Below, piece by piece: positions 7,581-16,487 of a stretch of 64,000 nucleotides of DNA. The position numbers and the translations under genes are program-made. The notes beneath the pieces were generated by a model that ran no database searches, was not told the DNA's origin, and was given only the letters and a program-made list of their open reading frames with translations. The stretch spans positions 18,332-82,331 of the forward strand of contig CAXSGY010000022.1 of the NCBI GenBank assembly GCA_964237235.1. Reading direction: 5' to 3'. The first letter of the stretch is position 1. Every line of letters starts with the position of its first letter. The DNA comes from GCA-002050365 sp964237235 (GTDB lineage: Bacteria > Acidobacteriota > Blastocatellia > Pyrinomonadales > Pyrinomonadaceae).

Positions 7581-9911
7581 TTATCCGATCAACTTAAATC
7601 CGTAATAAATAAAATATCCGATCACGATCAACGCGCCGAATAAAATGAACGCCGCGTAACTGCGGACGAAGCCGACCTGAACGCGTCGCGCGATGCCGCC
7701 GAGCGCGGCGACGAAATGACCGATGCCGTTGACGATGCCGTCCACCACGCCGACATCGAAGCCATTCCACAATCCGTTGCGCGAAAAATTTGTCAAAGGA
7801 TCAACGACGTAATAATTATAGATTTCATCAATGCGCCATTTGTCCTGCAAAATTCGCGGCAGTGGTTTGAGCGGTTCTTTGGCGAAAATCATCCAACCGA
7901 TGCCAATTCCCAGCAGCGCGAGAAAAACCGATAGAACGGCAAGCAATCTTTCGGTTCGCAGTTCTTCCGGCGAATGTTCGGCGTGTTCGGTCGTGTTCGC
8001 GTGTTCGGCGGTGTCGGCGTGAACGGTCGGCGATGCGGTCTTTTCCGATTCGTTCGTCGCCGCGTGTTCGCCCGGGTTGACCGTTGAATGATTCGCCGGT
8101 TCTTTGTGCGAAACTTTGGCGATAATCGGTTCGAGGGTTCGTTCAAACGCATTCGCATTTTCAACGCCGACGAGGGAACTGAGCGCGTATGGAATACCGA
8201 CCAGTCCGCCGAGCGTCGAAAGAATTGCCAGAACGATTAGCGGAACGGTCATCGTCCAGGGCGATTCGTGCGGATGAAAATCAGCCGCCAGCTCGTGATG
8301 ATGTTCATCGTCGTCATCGTCAAGGTCGTCCGTGTGCGCCGCGCCGTGTGCGTCCGCTTGATGATGTGCTAAAGCGTGCGCGTCGCCGTGCGGAACTTTC
8401 GCATCGTGCGCGTCGCCCGCGGCAAAAGCGTTTTCTTCCGCGCGTGAAGGTTCGTCCGAATTTACGGCGACGGGCAATTTGTCGTGATAACGCTCATCGC
8501 CCCAAAACGTCATCACCATCATCCGGGTCATATAAACCGCCGTCAAAACTGCCGTCAGCAATCCGACAATCCACAAAACATAATTCCACGGCTCGGGAAT
8601 ATTCGGCGCGGCGAAAGTTTTATAAAGAATTTCGTCCTTCGAGAAAAAGCCCGCCCAGATCGGAATGCCGCAAATCGCCAGCCAGCCCATCATCATCGTA
8701 ATCCAGGTAATGGGCATATATTTTTTCAAGTTGCCCATCAGCCGCATATCCTGTTCGTGGTGCATTCCGTGAATGACCGAACCCGAACCGAGGAATAAAA
8801 GAGCTTTGAAAAAAGCGTGCGTCATCACGTGAAAAATCGCCGCGATGAACGCGCCGACTCCGCAGGCGAGAAACATATAACCCAGTTGCGAAACCGTCGA
8901 ATAAGCGAGAACTTTTTTGATGTCGTTTTGCGCCAAGCCAATCGTCGCCGCGAAAATCGCCGTCGCGCAGCCGATCATTGCGACAATAAACATCGCCGTC
9001 GGCGCGTTTTGATAAATTCCGTTGCAGCGCACGACCATATAAACGCCCGCCGTGACCATCGTCGCCGCGTGTATAAGAGCCGAAACCGGAGTCGGTCCCG
9101 CCATCGCGTCGGGCAGCCACGTCAGCAGCGGAATCTGCGCCGATTTGCCGGTCGCGCCGATGAATAAAAGAACGGCAATGCTCGTGATACCGCCCGCCGC
9201 AATCGCGCTCAAAGCAAACGGTTCCTGCGCTTTCTCGGCGATTAATCGAAGCGAGCTTTCAACGACGGGCATTCCGGGTAACGCTTTGTCGTAAAACGAA
9301 ATCGAGCCGGTCGTCGTGAACACCAGAAAAACGCCCATCAAAACGCCCCAATCGCCGATACGATTCATCACGAACGCCTTCTTCGCCGCTTTTCTCGCTT
9401 CATCGCGTTTGATGTAAAAGCCGATGAGCAGGTAAGAACAAAGCCCGACACCTTCCCAACCGACGAACATCAGCAGAAAATTATCCGCCAGAACGAGCGT
9501 CAGCATCGAGAACATAAACAAATTCAGATAAGCGAAAAAGCGGTAAAAACCTTTGTCGCCGTGCATATAGCCGGTGGCGAAAATATGTATGAACAGCGCG
9601 ACGAACGTGATAAAGCAGGCGTAAATTCCCGACAGCCGGTCCATTCCCAAACCGAAATCGGCGCGAAATCCCCCGACCTGAATCCACGTCCAGAGTTGAT
9701 CGAGAATCGGCTTGCCTTCGGGCGCGAACAACGCGCCGCCCTGATCGAAAAACGCGACGATAAAAGCGACCACGCACGACACGCCGACCGCCGCGCAAGC
9801 GATTGTTCCGCTGAACAACTCGCTGTTCATCTTCTTTCCGAACAGCCCGTTGATTGCCGCGCCGACGAGCGGTGCGAAAATTATCAGACTTAAAAAATTG
9901 TTTTCAGTCAT
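7581..9911 (-). CDS. nuoL: NADH-quinone oxidoreductase subunit L
   Basis: A 776-residue antiporter-like subunit at the distal end of the complex I membrane arm, clearly longer than the usual ~610-650. The core motifs are intact (FVGWEGVGLCSYLLIGFY, QIPLLTWLPDAMAGPTPVSA, DIKKVLAYSTVSQLGYM), and the long C-terminal amphipathic region ends in membrane helices. The extra length comes from two hydrophilic inserts at about residues 480-550 and 595-640. The first is rich in His/Asp/Ala, including DDLDDDDDEHHHE; the second has repeated HA(D/N)T and EH units. These inserts may bind metals or be flexible linkers; neither can be shown here. Confidence 0.96.
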   Translation of the reverse strand: MTENNFLSLIIFAPLVGAAINGLFGKKMNSELFSGTIACAAVGVSCVVAFIVAFFDQGGALFAPEGKPILDQLWTWIQVGGFRADFGLGMDRLSGIYACFITFVALFIHIFATGYMHGDKGFYRFFAYLNLFMFSMLTLVLADNFLLMFVGWEGVGLCSYLLIGFYIKRDEARKAAKKAFVMNRIGDWGVLMGVFLVFTTTGSISFYDKALPGMPVVESSLRLIAEKAQEPFALSAIAAGGITSIAVLLFIGATGKSAQIPLLTWLPDAMAGPTPVSALIHAATMVTAGVYMVVRCNGIYQNAPTAMFIVAMIGCATAIFAATIGLAQNDIKKVLAYSTVSQLGYMFLACGVGAFIAAIFHVMTHAFFKALLFLGSGSVIHGMHHEQDMRLMGNLKKYMPITWITMMMGWLAICGIPIWAGFFSKDEILYKTFAAPNIPEPWNYVLWIVGLLTAVLTAVYMTRMMVMTFWGDERYHDKLPVAVNSDEPSRAEENAFAAGDAHDAKVPHGDAHALAHHQADAHGAAHTDDLDDDDDEHHHELAADFHPHESPWTMTVPLIVLAILSTLGGLVGIPYALSSLVGVENANAFERTLEPIIAKVSHKEPANHSTVNPGEHAATNESEKTASPTVHADTAEHANTTEHAEHSPEELRTERLLAVLSVFLALLGIGIGWMIFAKEPLKPLPRILQDKWRIDEIYNYYVVDPLTNFSRNGLWNGFDVGVVDGIVNGIGHFVAALGGIARRVQVGFVRSYAAFILFGALIVIGYFIYYGFKLIG

Positions 9912-9926
9912 TTTACAAAATTAGAT

Positions 9927-10394
9927 CTAATACGCGATAAATTTTCCGTTTCGATAAAGGTGAATTCCGCCGATGTCCGATTCGCACCGAAAATCGCTTA
10001 TCGCATCATATTTAACATAGACATTTTGATCGCTCATTACGTATCTATCGCCTCTTTTCCAAACATCTAACCTCAGAGACTTAACTTCCGTCGCATCGGT
10101 ATTATGCAAAACAAACGCCTTGTAATTTTGATTTTGAGCGAGGAAAGCTAATATAAAACCTTTCTTTCCGCGCACGAATTTTACTGCGTAGTCAAGTTTT
10201 CCATCACCGTTAAAATTACCTGTTACGATAGCTTTGCCCGGTTCGTCCGGGTAACACAAATCTTTTTGTAATTTCCAGCCTTTATAATTTTTGTTCAGGT
10301 AACTTTTGATTTTCGCCGGTAAATTTTGAGCGAAATTTATTTGTGTCGCAAAAACAACAAAAATTAAACTCCCCAAAAGTATCCTTGCTTTCAT
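9927..10394 (-). CDS. Secreted hypothetical protein with an FG-GAP-like segment
   Basis: A 155-residue protein with a clear signal peptide (MKARILLGSLIFVVFATQINFAQ). The mature part contains GNFNGDGKLDYAV, the calcium-loop type motif of FG-GAP/VCBS beta-propeller repeats, in a single copy. It is too short for a full propeller. It lies 15 bp upstream of nuoL on the same strand, inside the nuo locus, but has no recognisable role in complex I. Function unknown. Confidence 0.6.
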   Translation of the reverse strand: MKARILLGSLIFVVFATQINFAQNLPAKIKSYLNKNYKGWKLQKDLCYPDEPGKAIVTGNFNGDGKLDYAVKFVRGKKGFILAFLAQNQNYKAFVLHNTDATEVKSLRLDVWKRGDRYVMSDQNVYVKYDAISDFRCESDIGGIHLYRNGKFIAY

Positions 10395-10404
10395 TTTAAT
10401 ATTC

Positions 10405-10998
10405 TCAAAAACTTAAATCGCTGTCCTCATCTTCGATTTGCAAATCCTGTTCGACAATTTCATTCCAAAATTTCAAAATCGTTTCGTTTGCTTCTTCGCG
10501 TCGCAAAATTTCTTCGACTTCGCCCGTTTCTGTTTTTAATTCGGGAAAACGCAAAAGCAATAACGTCAAATCCCGTCTGTCCGTCCACGATTTTGCTTTG
10601 CCGTATCTTGATTGGAACGAAATAACCTTACTCGCAATCAATTCGGCGGGCGATAAAACGCGAATATTTTCAATCGTTAAAGTCTTCGGAAATTCGTTGA
10701 CGATTCTCACATCCGCCAGATGACGATTTCCTTCCTTTCTGACCTGGTAAACGCGAAAACCTTTTTCTTTAATCTCAGGAACTCTGACGGCGATATGAAA
10801 TTTACCGCTTAAAAAATCTTTTAATTCTTCGGCTAATTCATCCGCGCGTGTCGAGAGCAAATCAACATCCTGCGTCATACGCGGTTCGGACACATAAGCG
10901 TTGACGGCTTACGCTCCGAACAAAACCGCATCTTCGCGCCCTTGTAGAAATTCAAGCACCGCGCCGTGAATTTTGGAGAGCGGCAAAGGTTCGTTCAT
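10405..10998 (-). pseudogene. Nucleotidyltransferase-like gene with an in-frame stop
   Basis: From the ATG at 10998 (preceded by AGGAG) the minus strand reads MNEPLPLSKIHGAVLEFLQG, then EDAVLFGA, an in-frame TAA at 10912-10910, and continues AVNAYVSEPRMTQDVDLLS. The FGA-x-AVNAY...R-TQDVDLL pattern is that of AbiEii-like or DUF1814-type nucleotidyltransferases, with the D-x-D metal pair in QDVDLL. The stop stands where a Gln codon (CAA) would be one change away. The rest of the frame, 162 residues, is open. Either the gene has been inactivated by one nonsense change or translation restarts at the GTG at 10893. It sits between nuoK/GNAT and nuoL. Confidence 0.65.
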
Positions 10999-11097
10999 CG
11001 CAAACTCCTGAAATGTCAAAACGTCGGCATTCAGCATTTAAAAATTAGTGTAATTAAATAATTCTGCAAGCAAAACAGCGAAGAAATTATTAAATTT

Positions 11098-11583
11098 TCA
11101 ATTATTCTCGACGGTCAAATCCAACATCATTTCGACCATTGTATTTTTAAAGCCGGAACGCTCGAAAAATTCTTTCGCCAGGTTGTTTTTCGCGGCGAAT
11201 GACAGCATCAATTTGTCCGCGCCAAATTTTTTGGCGATCCCGACGGATTTTTCAATCAAAAATTTGCCGGCAAATTGCCCCCGCGCAGCTTCGTCAACGT
11301 ATAAATCGTGAAGCCAGGCGGCATTTTCGAGCAGGTTCGCATAATCAATCGCTTCGTATTGCAGATATGCGAAGCCAACGATTTCGTTTTCAATTTCGGC
11401 AACTAAAACCGCCGCGTCTTTTGCTTCGGTTTGGCTGCCGTAATATTTTTCCGCGCCTTCGGTTGAAGCGATTTCGGCGAAACGGCGCGCATTGTATTCT
11501 TGATGCTGCGCGAAAAGTTTGATCGCAAATTCGGCAATCGTTCGCGCGTCTCGTTTGACGGCGCGACGAACTTCGACGGTCAT
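11098..11583 (-). CDS. GNAT-family N-acetyltransferase
   Basis: A 161-residue acetyltransferase. The N-terminal half has VEVRRAVKRDARTIAEFAI, typical of the beta1-alpha1 start of GNAT proteins; the acetyl-CoA-binding motif A region appears as WLHDLYVDEAARGQFAGKFLI and is followed by KLMLSFAAKNNLAKEFFERSGFK, the motif B part. The substrate is unknown. It starts 6 bp after nuoK and is read with the nuo genes, but nothing links it to respiration. Confidence 0.85.
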   Translation of the reverse strand: MTVEVRRAVKRDARTIAEFAIKLFAQHQEYNARRFAEIASTEGAEKYYGSQTEAKDAAVLVAEIENEIVGFAYLQYEAIDYANLLENAAWLHDLYVDEAARGQFAGKFLIEKSVGIAKKFGADKLMLSFAAKNNLAKEFFERSGFKNTMVEMMLDLTVENN

Positions 11584-11588
11584 AAAAA

Positions 11589-11894
11589 TTAATTTTTCAA
11601 AATACTCGCGTCATCAACGTCAATCGAAATGCGATTGCGGAAAAACGCAATGATGATTCCCAAACCGACGGCGGCTTCGGCGGCGGCAACCGACATCACC
11701 ATAAAAACGAAAAGCTGTCCGGTTACGTCGGCGTAATAACGCGAAAAAGCGACGAACGTTAAATTAACGGCGTTGAGCATCAGCTCGATGCACATAAACA
11801 TTCCGAGCGCGTTGCGTTTGAAAATCACGCCCGTCGCGCCGATGGTAAAAAGTATGCCTGAAAGTGCTAAATAGCTTGCTAAACTCGGTTCCAT
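11589..11894 (-). CDS. nuoK: NADH-quinone oxidoreductase subunit K
   Basis: A 101-residue subunit with three membrane helices. FKRNALGMFMCIELMLNAVN contains the conserved membrane Glu, and the second helix with VAAAEAAVGLGIII carries the other one. Length matches the family. It follows nuoJ by 16 bp and precedes an unrelated GNAT gene. Confidence 0.96.
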   Translation of the reverse strand: MEPSLASYLALSGILFTIGATGVIFKRNALGMFMCIELMLNAVNLTFVAFSRYYADVTGQLFVFMVMSVAAAEAAVGLGIIIAFFRNRISIDVDDASILKN

Positions 11895-11910
11895 AATCTT
11901 GTTTAAGTTT

Positions 11911-12495
11911 TTACATTCCCGCCGGTCTTTCGTCTTCGCCGAGACGCTTGTTTAATTCGTTGTCAACGACCAATTCCAATTTCGGCTGTTCTAAACGACG
12001 GGCTAAAATCACGCCGCCGATGACCGCCATCAAAAGCAGAATGCCGACGATTTCGACCGGCAAAAGATATTGCGTATACATCGCCTCGCCGATACTCAAA
12101 GTCTTGCCGACGGTTACTTCCGTATTGACCGTTTGGTTCGGCGCGCGCATCACGGCGTAAAAAACGAAAAACGTCTGCACGAGCAGAACCAATCCCAAAC
12201 CCGCGCCGACGGCGTATAAATATTGCAGCCGGTTGAGCGGTTTATCTTCGTCGAGATTAAGCAACATAATCACGAACACGACCAGAACCATAATTGCGCC
12301 CGCATAAATCAGAATCTGCACGGCGGCGATGAACGGCGCGGCGAGCGTGATGTAAATGCACGACAAACCGATAAACACGCCGACCAATGAAATCGCACTA
12401 TACAGCGGATTTTTGTGATAAACCATCGAAACCGCGCACGCAATGGCGAGTCCGGCGAATAAAAAAAATAGAGCGGTCGTTACCATTTTTATCAA
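11911..12495 (-). CDS. nuoJ: NADH-quinone oxidoreductase subunit J
   Basis: A 194-residue subunit with five membrane helices. The conserved QILIYAGAIMVLVVFVIMLL segment with its tyrosine and glycines (the ND6 pi-bulge region) is intact. The alternative start three codons in (MVTTALFF) is equally possible. It comes directly after nuoH. In most operons nuoI would lie between nuoH and nuoJ; here only an 82-bp spacer with a hairpin remains. Confidence 0.95.
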   Translation of the reverse strand: MIKMVTTALFFLFAGLAIACAVSMVYHKNPLYSAISLVGVFIGLSCIYITLAAPFIAAVQILIYAGAIMVLVVFVIMLLNLDEDKPLNRLQYLYAVGAGLGLVLLVQTFFVFYAVMRAPNQTVNTEVTVGKTLSIGEAMYTQYLLPVEIVGILLLMAVIGGVILARRLEQPKLELVVDNELNKRLGEDERPAGM

Positions 12496-12499
12496 TCGT

Positions 12500-12569
12500 A
12501 AGTGGCAAACGGTAAACGGTAAATTTAGGAAAGTTTTTCACTTACCGTTTACCGTTTACCACTCGCCAC
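12500..12569. repeat. Heptad-unit inverted repeat between nuoH and nuoJ
   Basis: The left arm AGTGGCAAACGGTAAACGGTAA and the right arm TTACCGTTTACCGTTTACC pair, built from ACGGTAA 7-mers. It occupies the place where nuoI is normally found. Confidence 0.75.
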
Positions 12570-12577
12570 TAAAAAAA

Positions 12578-13702
12578 TCATCTATTCAAAAAATAAACCA
12601 AAATAATCGTTAAAACGACATTGCCGAGCGCGACCGGCAAAAGAAATTTCCAGCCGAAATTCATCAGTTGGTCGAAACGAAAACGCGGCAGAGTGGCGCG
12701 CACCCAAATATAGAAAAACAGGAACGCGCAGATTTTGGCTATAAATCCTATATGGCTGACGAGTGCGTAACCAATTGCGCCCGGAACAAACCAGGTAATT
12801 CCAAAATGTGCAGCTATCCAATATCCTGCCGCTCCTAGTCCGGGCAAATACCAGCCGCCCAGAAACAAAACCGTACACATCACGGAAACGGTGAACATAT
12901 TCACGTATTCCGCCATAAAAAACAGCGCGAATTTAAGCGCGGAATATTCCGTGTGAAATCCGGCAACCAACTCGGTTTCGGCTTCCGGCAAATCGAACGG
13001 AACGCGGTTCGTTTCGGCGAACGCGGCGATTAAAAACACAATGAAGCCGATAAATTGCGGAATGATAAACCATCTGAACGGCGAATTGATTTGCGCCGCG
13101 ATAATGCCGCCTAAGTTAAGCGAACCGGCGAGCATCACGACCCCGATGACCGACGCGCCCATCGCCAATTCGTAGGAAATCATCTGCGCCGACGAACGCA
13201 GTCCGCCCATCAGAGAATATTTATTGTTCGACGACCAACCGGCGAGCGCGATGCCGTAAACGCCGACCGACGTGATTCCCAAAACGAACAGCACGCCGAC
13301 ATCTATGCTTGCAATCGTCAACGGCAGTTGCCGCACATTCTCACCTAAACCGAACGGTAGAAATGTCCAATCAACCGTCGTAATCGCCGGACCGAACGGG
13401 TAAACGACAATCGGCATCAAAGCGCAGACGAGCGCGATAATCGGCGCAAGATAATAAACGAATTTCGTAGATTTATCAGGAACGATGTCTTCCTTAAAAA
13501 TAAATTTGAAAAGGTCTGCGAATGGCTGCAAAACGCCCCACGGTCCGACGCGGTTCGGTCCGATGCGTCCCTGCATCCAGCCTAAAACCTTGCGTTCCGC
13601 CAAAACCGTGTAGGCGACGATCATCAAAACGCCCTGAAACGCCAGCAAAATGCCGACGCTGATGACGGCGACCGGGAAAATTGTTTTAATAACGGATTCC
13701 AT
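12578..13702 (-). CDS. nuoH: NADH-quinone oxidoreductase subunit H
   Basis: A 374-residue membrane subunit that helps form the quinone site of complex I. The ATG at 13702 is preferred over an upstream TTG at 13717. Characteristic stretches are ERKVLGWMQGRIGPNRVGPW, AETNRVPFDLPEAETELVAG and the GFHTEYSALKFALFFMAEY loop. Length is slightly above the usual 325-350. A small CxxCG gene lies just upstream. Confidence 0.96.
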   Translation of the reverse strand: MESVIKTIFPVAVISVGILLAFQGVLMIVAYTVLAERKVLGWMQGRIGPNRVGPWGVLQPFADLFKFIFKEDIVPDKSTKFVYYLAPIIALVCALMPIVVYPFGPAITTVDWTFLPFGLGENVRQLPLTIASIDVGVLFVLGITSVGVYGIALAGWSSNNKYSLMGGLRSSAQMISYELAMGASVIGVVMLAGSLNLGGIIAAQINSPFRWFIIPQFIGFIVFLIAAFAETNRVPFDLPEAETELVAGFHTEYSALKFALFFMAEYVNMFTVSVMCTVLFLGGWYLPGLGAAGYWIAAHFGITWFVPGAIGYALVSHIGFIAKICAFLFFYIWVRATLPRFRFDQLMNFGWKFLLPVALGNVVLTIILVYFLNR

Positions 13703-13713
13703 AAAAATTTCAA

Positions 13714-13932
13714 TCAATCTGTTTGTTCTCGACGACGTTCTCCGATTGTTTTTTCGTTAAAATACTTGCGCGGATTTCCGCACATAAAACACGAACACGA
13801 TTGTCGAGAACGGGCAAATCTTCCGATAAATCTTAAATCGTCAGCTAAATTTTTAGACCGAACGCGAAGATGTTTTCGGCAACGCTGTTTGAATTTTTCT
13901 GCATAGTGTCTTCTAATGTCCCGCGTCTTCAT
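13714..13932 (-). CDS. Small conserved protein with a CSCxxCGNPRK motif
   Basis: A 72-residue basic protein: MKTRDIRRHYAEKFKQR at the start and SCSCFMCGNPRKYFNEKTI near the end. I recognise the pattern (basic N-terminus, CxCxxCGNPRKY) from small uncharacterised proteins in several bacterial groups, but no function is established to my knowledge. The cysteines suggest a metal site. It lies between nuoG and nuoH in the same direction, 20 bp after nuoG. Confidence 0.75.
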   Translation of the reverse strand: MKTRDIRRHYAEKFKQRCRKHLRVRSKNLADDLRFIGRFARSRQSCSCFMCGNPRKYFNEKTIGERRREQTD

Positions 13933-13952
13933 TACCGTTTTACCTACTTGAT

Positions 13953-16262
13953 TTATCTTTTGATAGTTTGCGACTGAACGTTTTTGTCGGATTCCCGGTC
14001 GCCGATACCGACCGCCGCGGCTTCGGAGCGTTCTTCGACGCGCGGTGTGCCGTCCAGATTAAACTGCACGAGCGGCGAAACCAGTAAATTTTCCGGTTTC
14101 GGATTGCCGTGCGCGAGCAGATGAAACTGCTTTGTTTTACTCGTCATCGTCGTCAAACGATGAAGCTTATGTCCGACCTTCGGCGTTTCCATGATTTTAT
14201 TCGACTCGTCGCTCATCGCCGCGATTTGTCTTTGCAGCGCGTCCGTTTCTTTCGACAAATCTTTTTTCGCCGCCATCGCGTAATTAAGCCGCGCCGGATT
14301 CGATTCATCCTTTAAATTCGGATAACGCAAGCCGTTGTAACCCGCGATTGAATCGGCGAGCTGGCGAAAAACTGCCGGAGCGGAGAAGTTGTAATTAAAA
14401 TCAACGCCCATTTCGCGGGCAATCAACGCGGTGATAACCCAATCGGCTTTCGCCTGATGAACCGGTTCGATTGCCTGACGAACTCTCTGGACGAAACCCG
14501 AATTATTCGTATAAGTTCCGTCAATTTCGGCAAAGCTCGCCGCCGGCAAAACGACATCAGCGAATTCGGTCGTCGGCGTTTCAAACAATTCCTGCACGAC
14601 GATAAAATCCTTTTTGCTCAAAAATCCGTCGGTCAACGCCGACGCTTTGCAAAGACTTCCGCCGATTAAAAGCGCGGTCGAATTGATTAAAACGTCCGAA
14701 AGAGATTTTTTGCCCGCGAGCATATCGTTCGCGCCGATTGAATTGTTATAAAGTGGTAACGGATGAAGCAGAACGCGCCGATTTTCCGAAGCGAAATTTC
14801 CCGCCGCGTTTGCCAAAACAGCCTGCGCTTCCGGTGATAAATCTCTGCCGAACATAATGACAAAATCGCCGCTCGTTTCGCCAACCGTTTTCGTTAAATC
14901 GTCAATCGCCGATTTTTCAATGCCGAGCTTTTTCAAAGTCGCGCTCTCCGCTTTATCCGCAAACGCGAACGCGAACGCGTCGAGCGAGCCTTTGTTGACG
15001 TGAACAAACTGCGTCGCCTGCGCCGTCAAACGAATCGGCGTGTCGTGAACGATAATTAATTTCGCGCCGTCGTTGCGAACGGCTTGACGCATTTGTTTCG
15101 CCGTAAAAGTCTGCTCTTCTTCCGGCTCGCCGCCGATCAAAAGAATCGTCTTCGCTTTGCGAATTTCCTTGTGCGTCGCTAGCGGAACGCTCAAATTGTC
15201 GAAGAAAGGAGACAAATCATATGCGTCGGAAACCGCGTAATTGTCCGAGCCGCAAACTTCGGTCGCAAAGCGTTTCAAGGTGAAAATCGCTTCGTTCGTC
15301 AGGCGCGACGAAGCGACCACGCCGACGTTTGTGCCGTATTCCTTAAATTTATTGCCGACGAAATGAATCGCTTCGTCCCACGTCGCCGGAATTAATTTTC
15401 CACCTTTTTTATATCGGATCAAAGGGGTTTTCACGCGGTCTGGATGATTGACGAATTCGTGCGCGAATCTCGCCTTGACATCGAGAAATTCGCCGTTCAA
15501 ACCGTCAACGTAACGGTCGCGGGCAACGATTCGATGCACCAAGCCGCCGCGCGAACCGATTGAAAGCTGCATTCCGTCCGACGAATACGTGTCGGTCGTA
15601 ATCGTCTGGTCTAACTCCCAGGGGCGCGTTTCGTGCCGGTAAACGCCGTCGAGCAAAGTTCCGGTCGGACAAACCTCTATGCAGTTTCCGCACTGCGAAC
15701 AGCCGAGCCAGCCGCCGTATGTTCCGATGACCGTATTCGCGCCGCGATTGGCGGCTTCGATGGCATCTTCGCCCATCCATTCGTCGCAAACCCGCGTGCA
15801 GCGTTTACAGACGATGCAGCGTTGCGGATCGTTAGCGACGATCGGCGAAAGAAATTTTTCCGGCGTGGCGTTTTTCTTTTCGGTGAAACGCTCTTCAACA
15901 TCGCCCCAGTCGAAAATCATTTCCTGCAGCTCGCATTCGCCGCCGCGGTCGCAAACCGGACAGTCGAGCGGATGATTCGCCAGCAAAAATTCGCCCATCG
16001 CCCTTTGCGCCTTTTCGATTTCCGGGCTTTGCGTCGTCACGATCATCCCGTCCGTGCAGGTAATCGTGCAGGAAGTTTGCAGCTTCGGCATTTTTTCGAT
16101 ACGCACCAGACACATCCGGCACGAAGCCTGCAAAGCGAGGTCCTGATAATAACAAAACGACGGAATGTTAAAGGCTTTCTCGCGGCAGACATCAATCAGC
16201 CGCGCGCCTTTTTCGGTTTCAAATTCCTGTCCGTTAATCGTAACTTTGATCGGTTCTGACAT
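13953..16262 (-). CDS. nuoG: NADH-quinone oxidoreductase subunit G
   Basis: A 769-residue iron-sulfur subunit of the complex I peripheral arm. The N-terminal 2Fe-2S domain has CYYQDLALQASCRMC; DCPVCDRGGECELQ belongs to the His/Cys-ligated 4Fe-4S region; CIVCKRCTRVCDE and CSQCGNCIEVCPTG supply the next cluster ligands. A molybdopterin-oxidoreductase-like domain follows from ~220, without the catalytic cofactor residues, as usual for NuoG. It is shorter than the E. coli protein (about 900). It begins 24 bp after the bTHX gene. Confidence 0.96.
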   Translation of the reverse strand: MSEPIKVTINGQEFETEKGARLIDVCREKAFNIPSFCYYQDLALQASCRMCLVRIEKMPKLQTSCTITCTDGMIVTTQSPEIEKAQRAMGEFLLANHPLDCPVCDRGGECELQEMIFDWGDVEERFTEKKNATPEKFLSPIVANDPQRCIVCKRCTRVCDEWMGEDAIEAANRGANTVIGTYGGWLGCSQCGNCIEVCPTGTLLDGVYRHETRPWELDQTITTDTYSSDGMQLSIGSRGGLVHRIVARDRYVDGLNGEFLDVKARFAHEFVNHPDRVKTPLIRYKKGGKLIPATWDEAIHFVGNKFKEYGTNVGVVASSRLTNEAIFTLKRFATEVCGSDNYAVSDAYDLSPFFDNLSVPLATHKEIRKAKTILLIGGEPEEEQTFTAKQMRQAVRNDGAKLIIVHDTPIRLTAQATQFVHVNKGSLDAFAFAFADKAESATLKKLGIEKSAIDDLTKTVGETSGDFVIMFGRDLSPEAQAVLANAAGNFASENRRVLLHPLPLYNNSIGANDMLAGKKSLSDVLINSTALLIGGSLCKASALTDGFLSKKDFIVVQELFETPTTEFADVVLPAASFAEIDGTYTNNSGFVQRVRQAIEPVHQAKADWVITALIAREMGVDFNYNFSAPAVFRQLADSIAGYNGLRYPNLKDESNPARLNYAMAAKKDLSKETDALQRQIAAMSDESNKIMETPKVGHKLHRLTTMTSKTKQFHLLAHGNPKPENLLVSPLVQFNLDGTPRVEERSEAAAVGIGDRESDKNVQSQTIKR

Positions 16263-16286
16263 TATTTAAATTCTAAATCTGAAAAT

Positions 16287-16409
16287 TTATTCTTGTGTTT
16301 CTGATTTGTTTTCGGTCTTCGCGCCCGTAGTTTTCTTTTTCGGACGGGTTTTGCCGAAGCTGCCCGCAAAAATTTTCCCGCGTCGTGTTCTTTTATCGCC
16401 TTTTCCCAT
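16287..16409 (-). CDS. 30S ribosomal protein bTHX
   Basis: A 40-residue basic protein, MGKGDKRTRRGKIFAGSFGK followed by TRPKKK and an acidic-polar tail. The MGKGD-x-R-T-RRGKI...GS-GK-RP-KKK pattern is that of the small ribosomal protein THX, known from Thermus, Bacteroidetes and others, where it sits in the head of the 30S subunit. Start and stop are unambiguous. It lies between the lipase gene and nuoG on the same strand. Confidence 0.88.
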   Translation of the reverse strand: MGKGDKRTRRGKIFAGSFGKTRPKKKTTGAKTENKSETQE

Positions 16410-16487
16410 AATTCTAAACTCCTTTTTAGTAATAAATAAAACTTTAATTTTAACCGAAGCGAACAATTTTGTCTTTCGCTCCGGTCG

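Noticed and set aside
15633..16259. 208-codon frame antisense to nuoG
   Set aside because: A mirror frame of a well-supported gene; Arg/Ala/Phe-rich with no domain.
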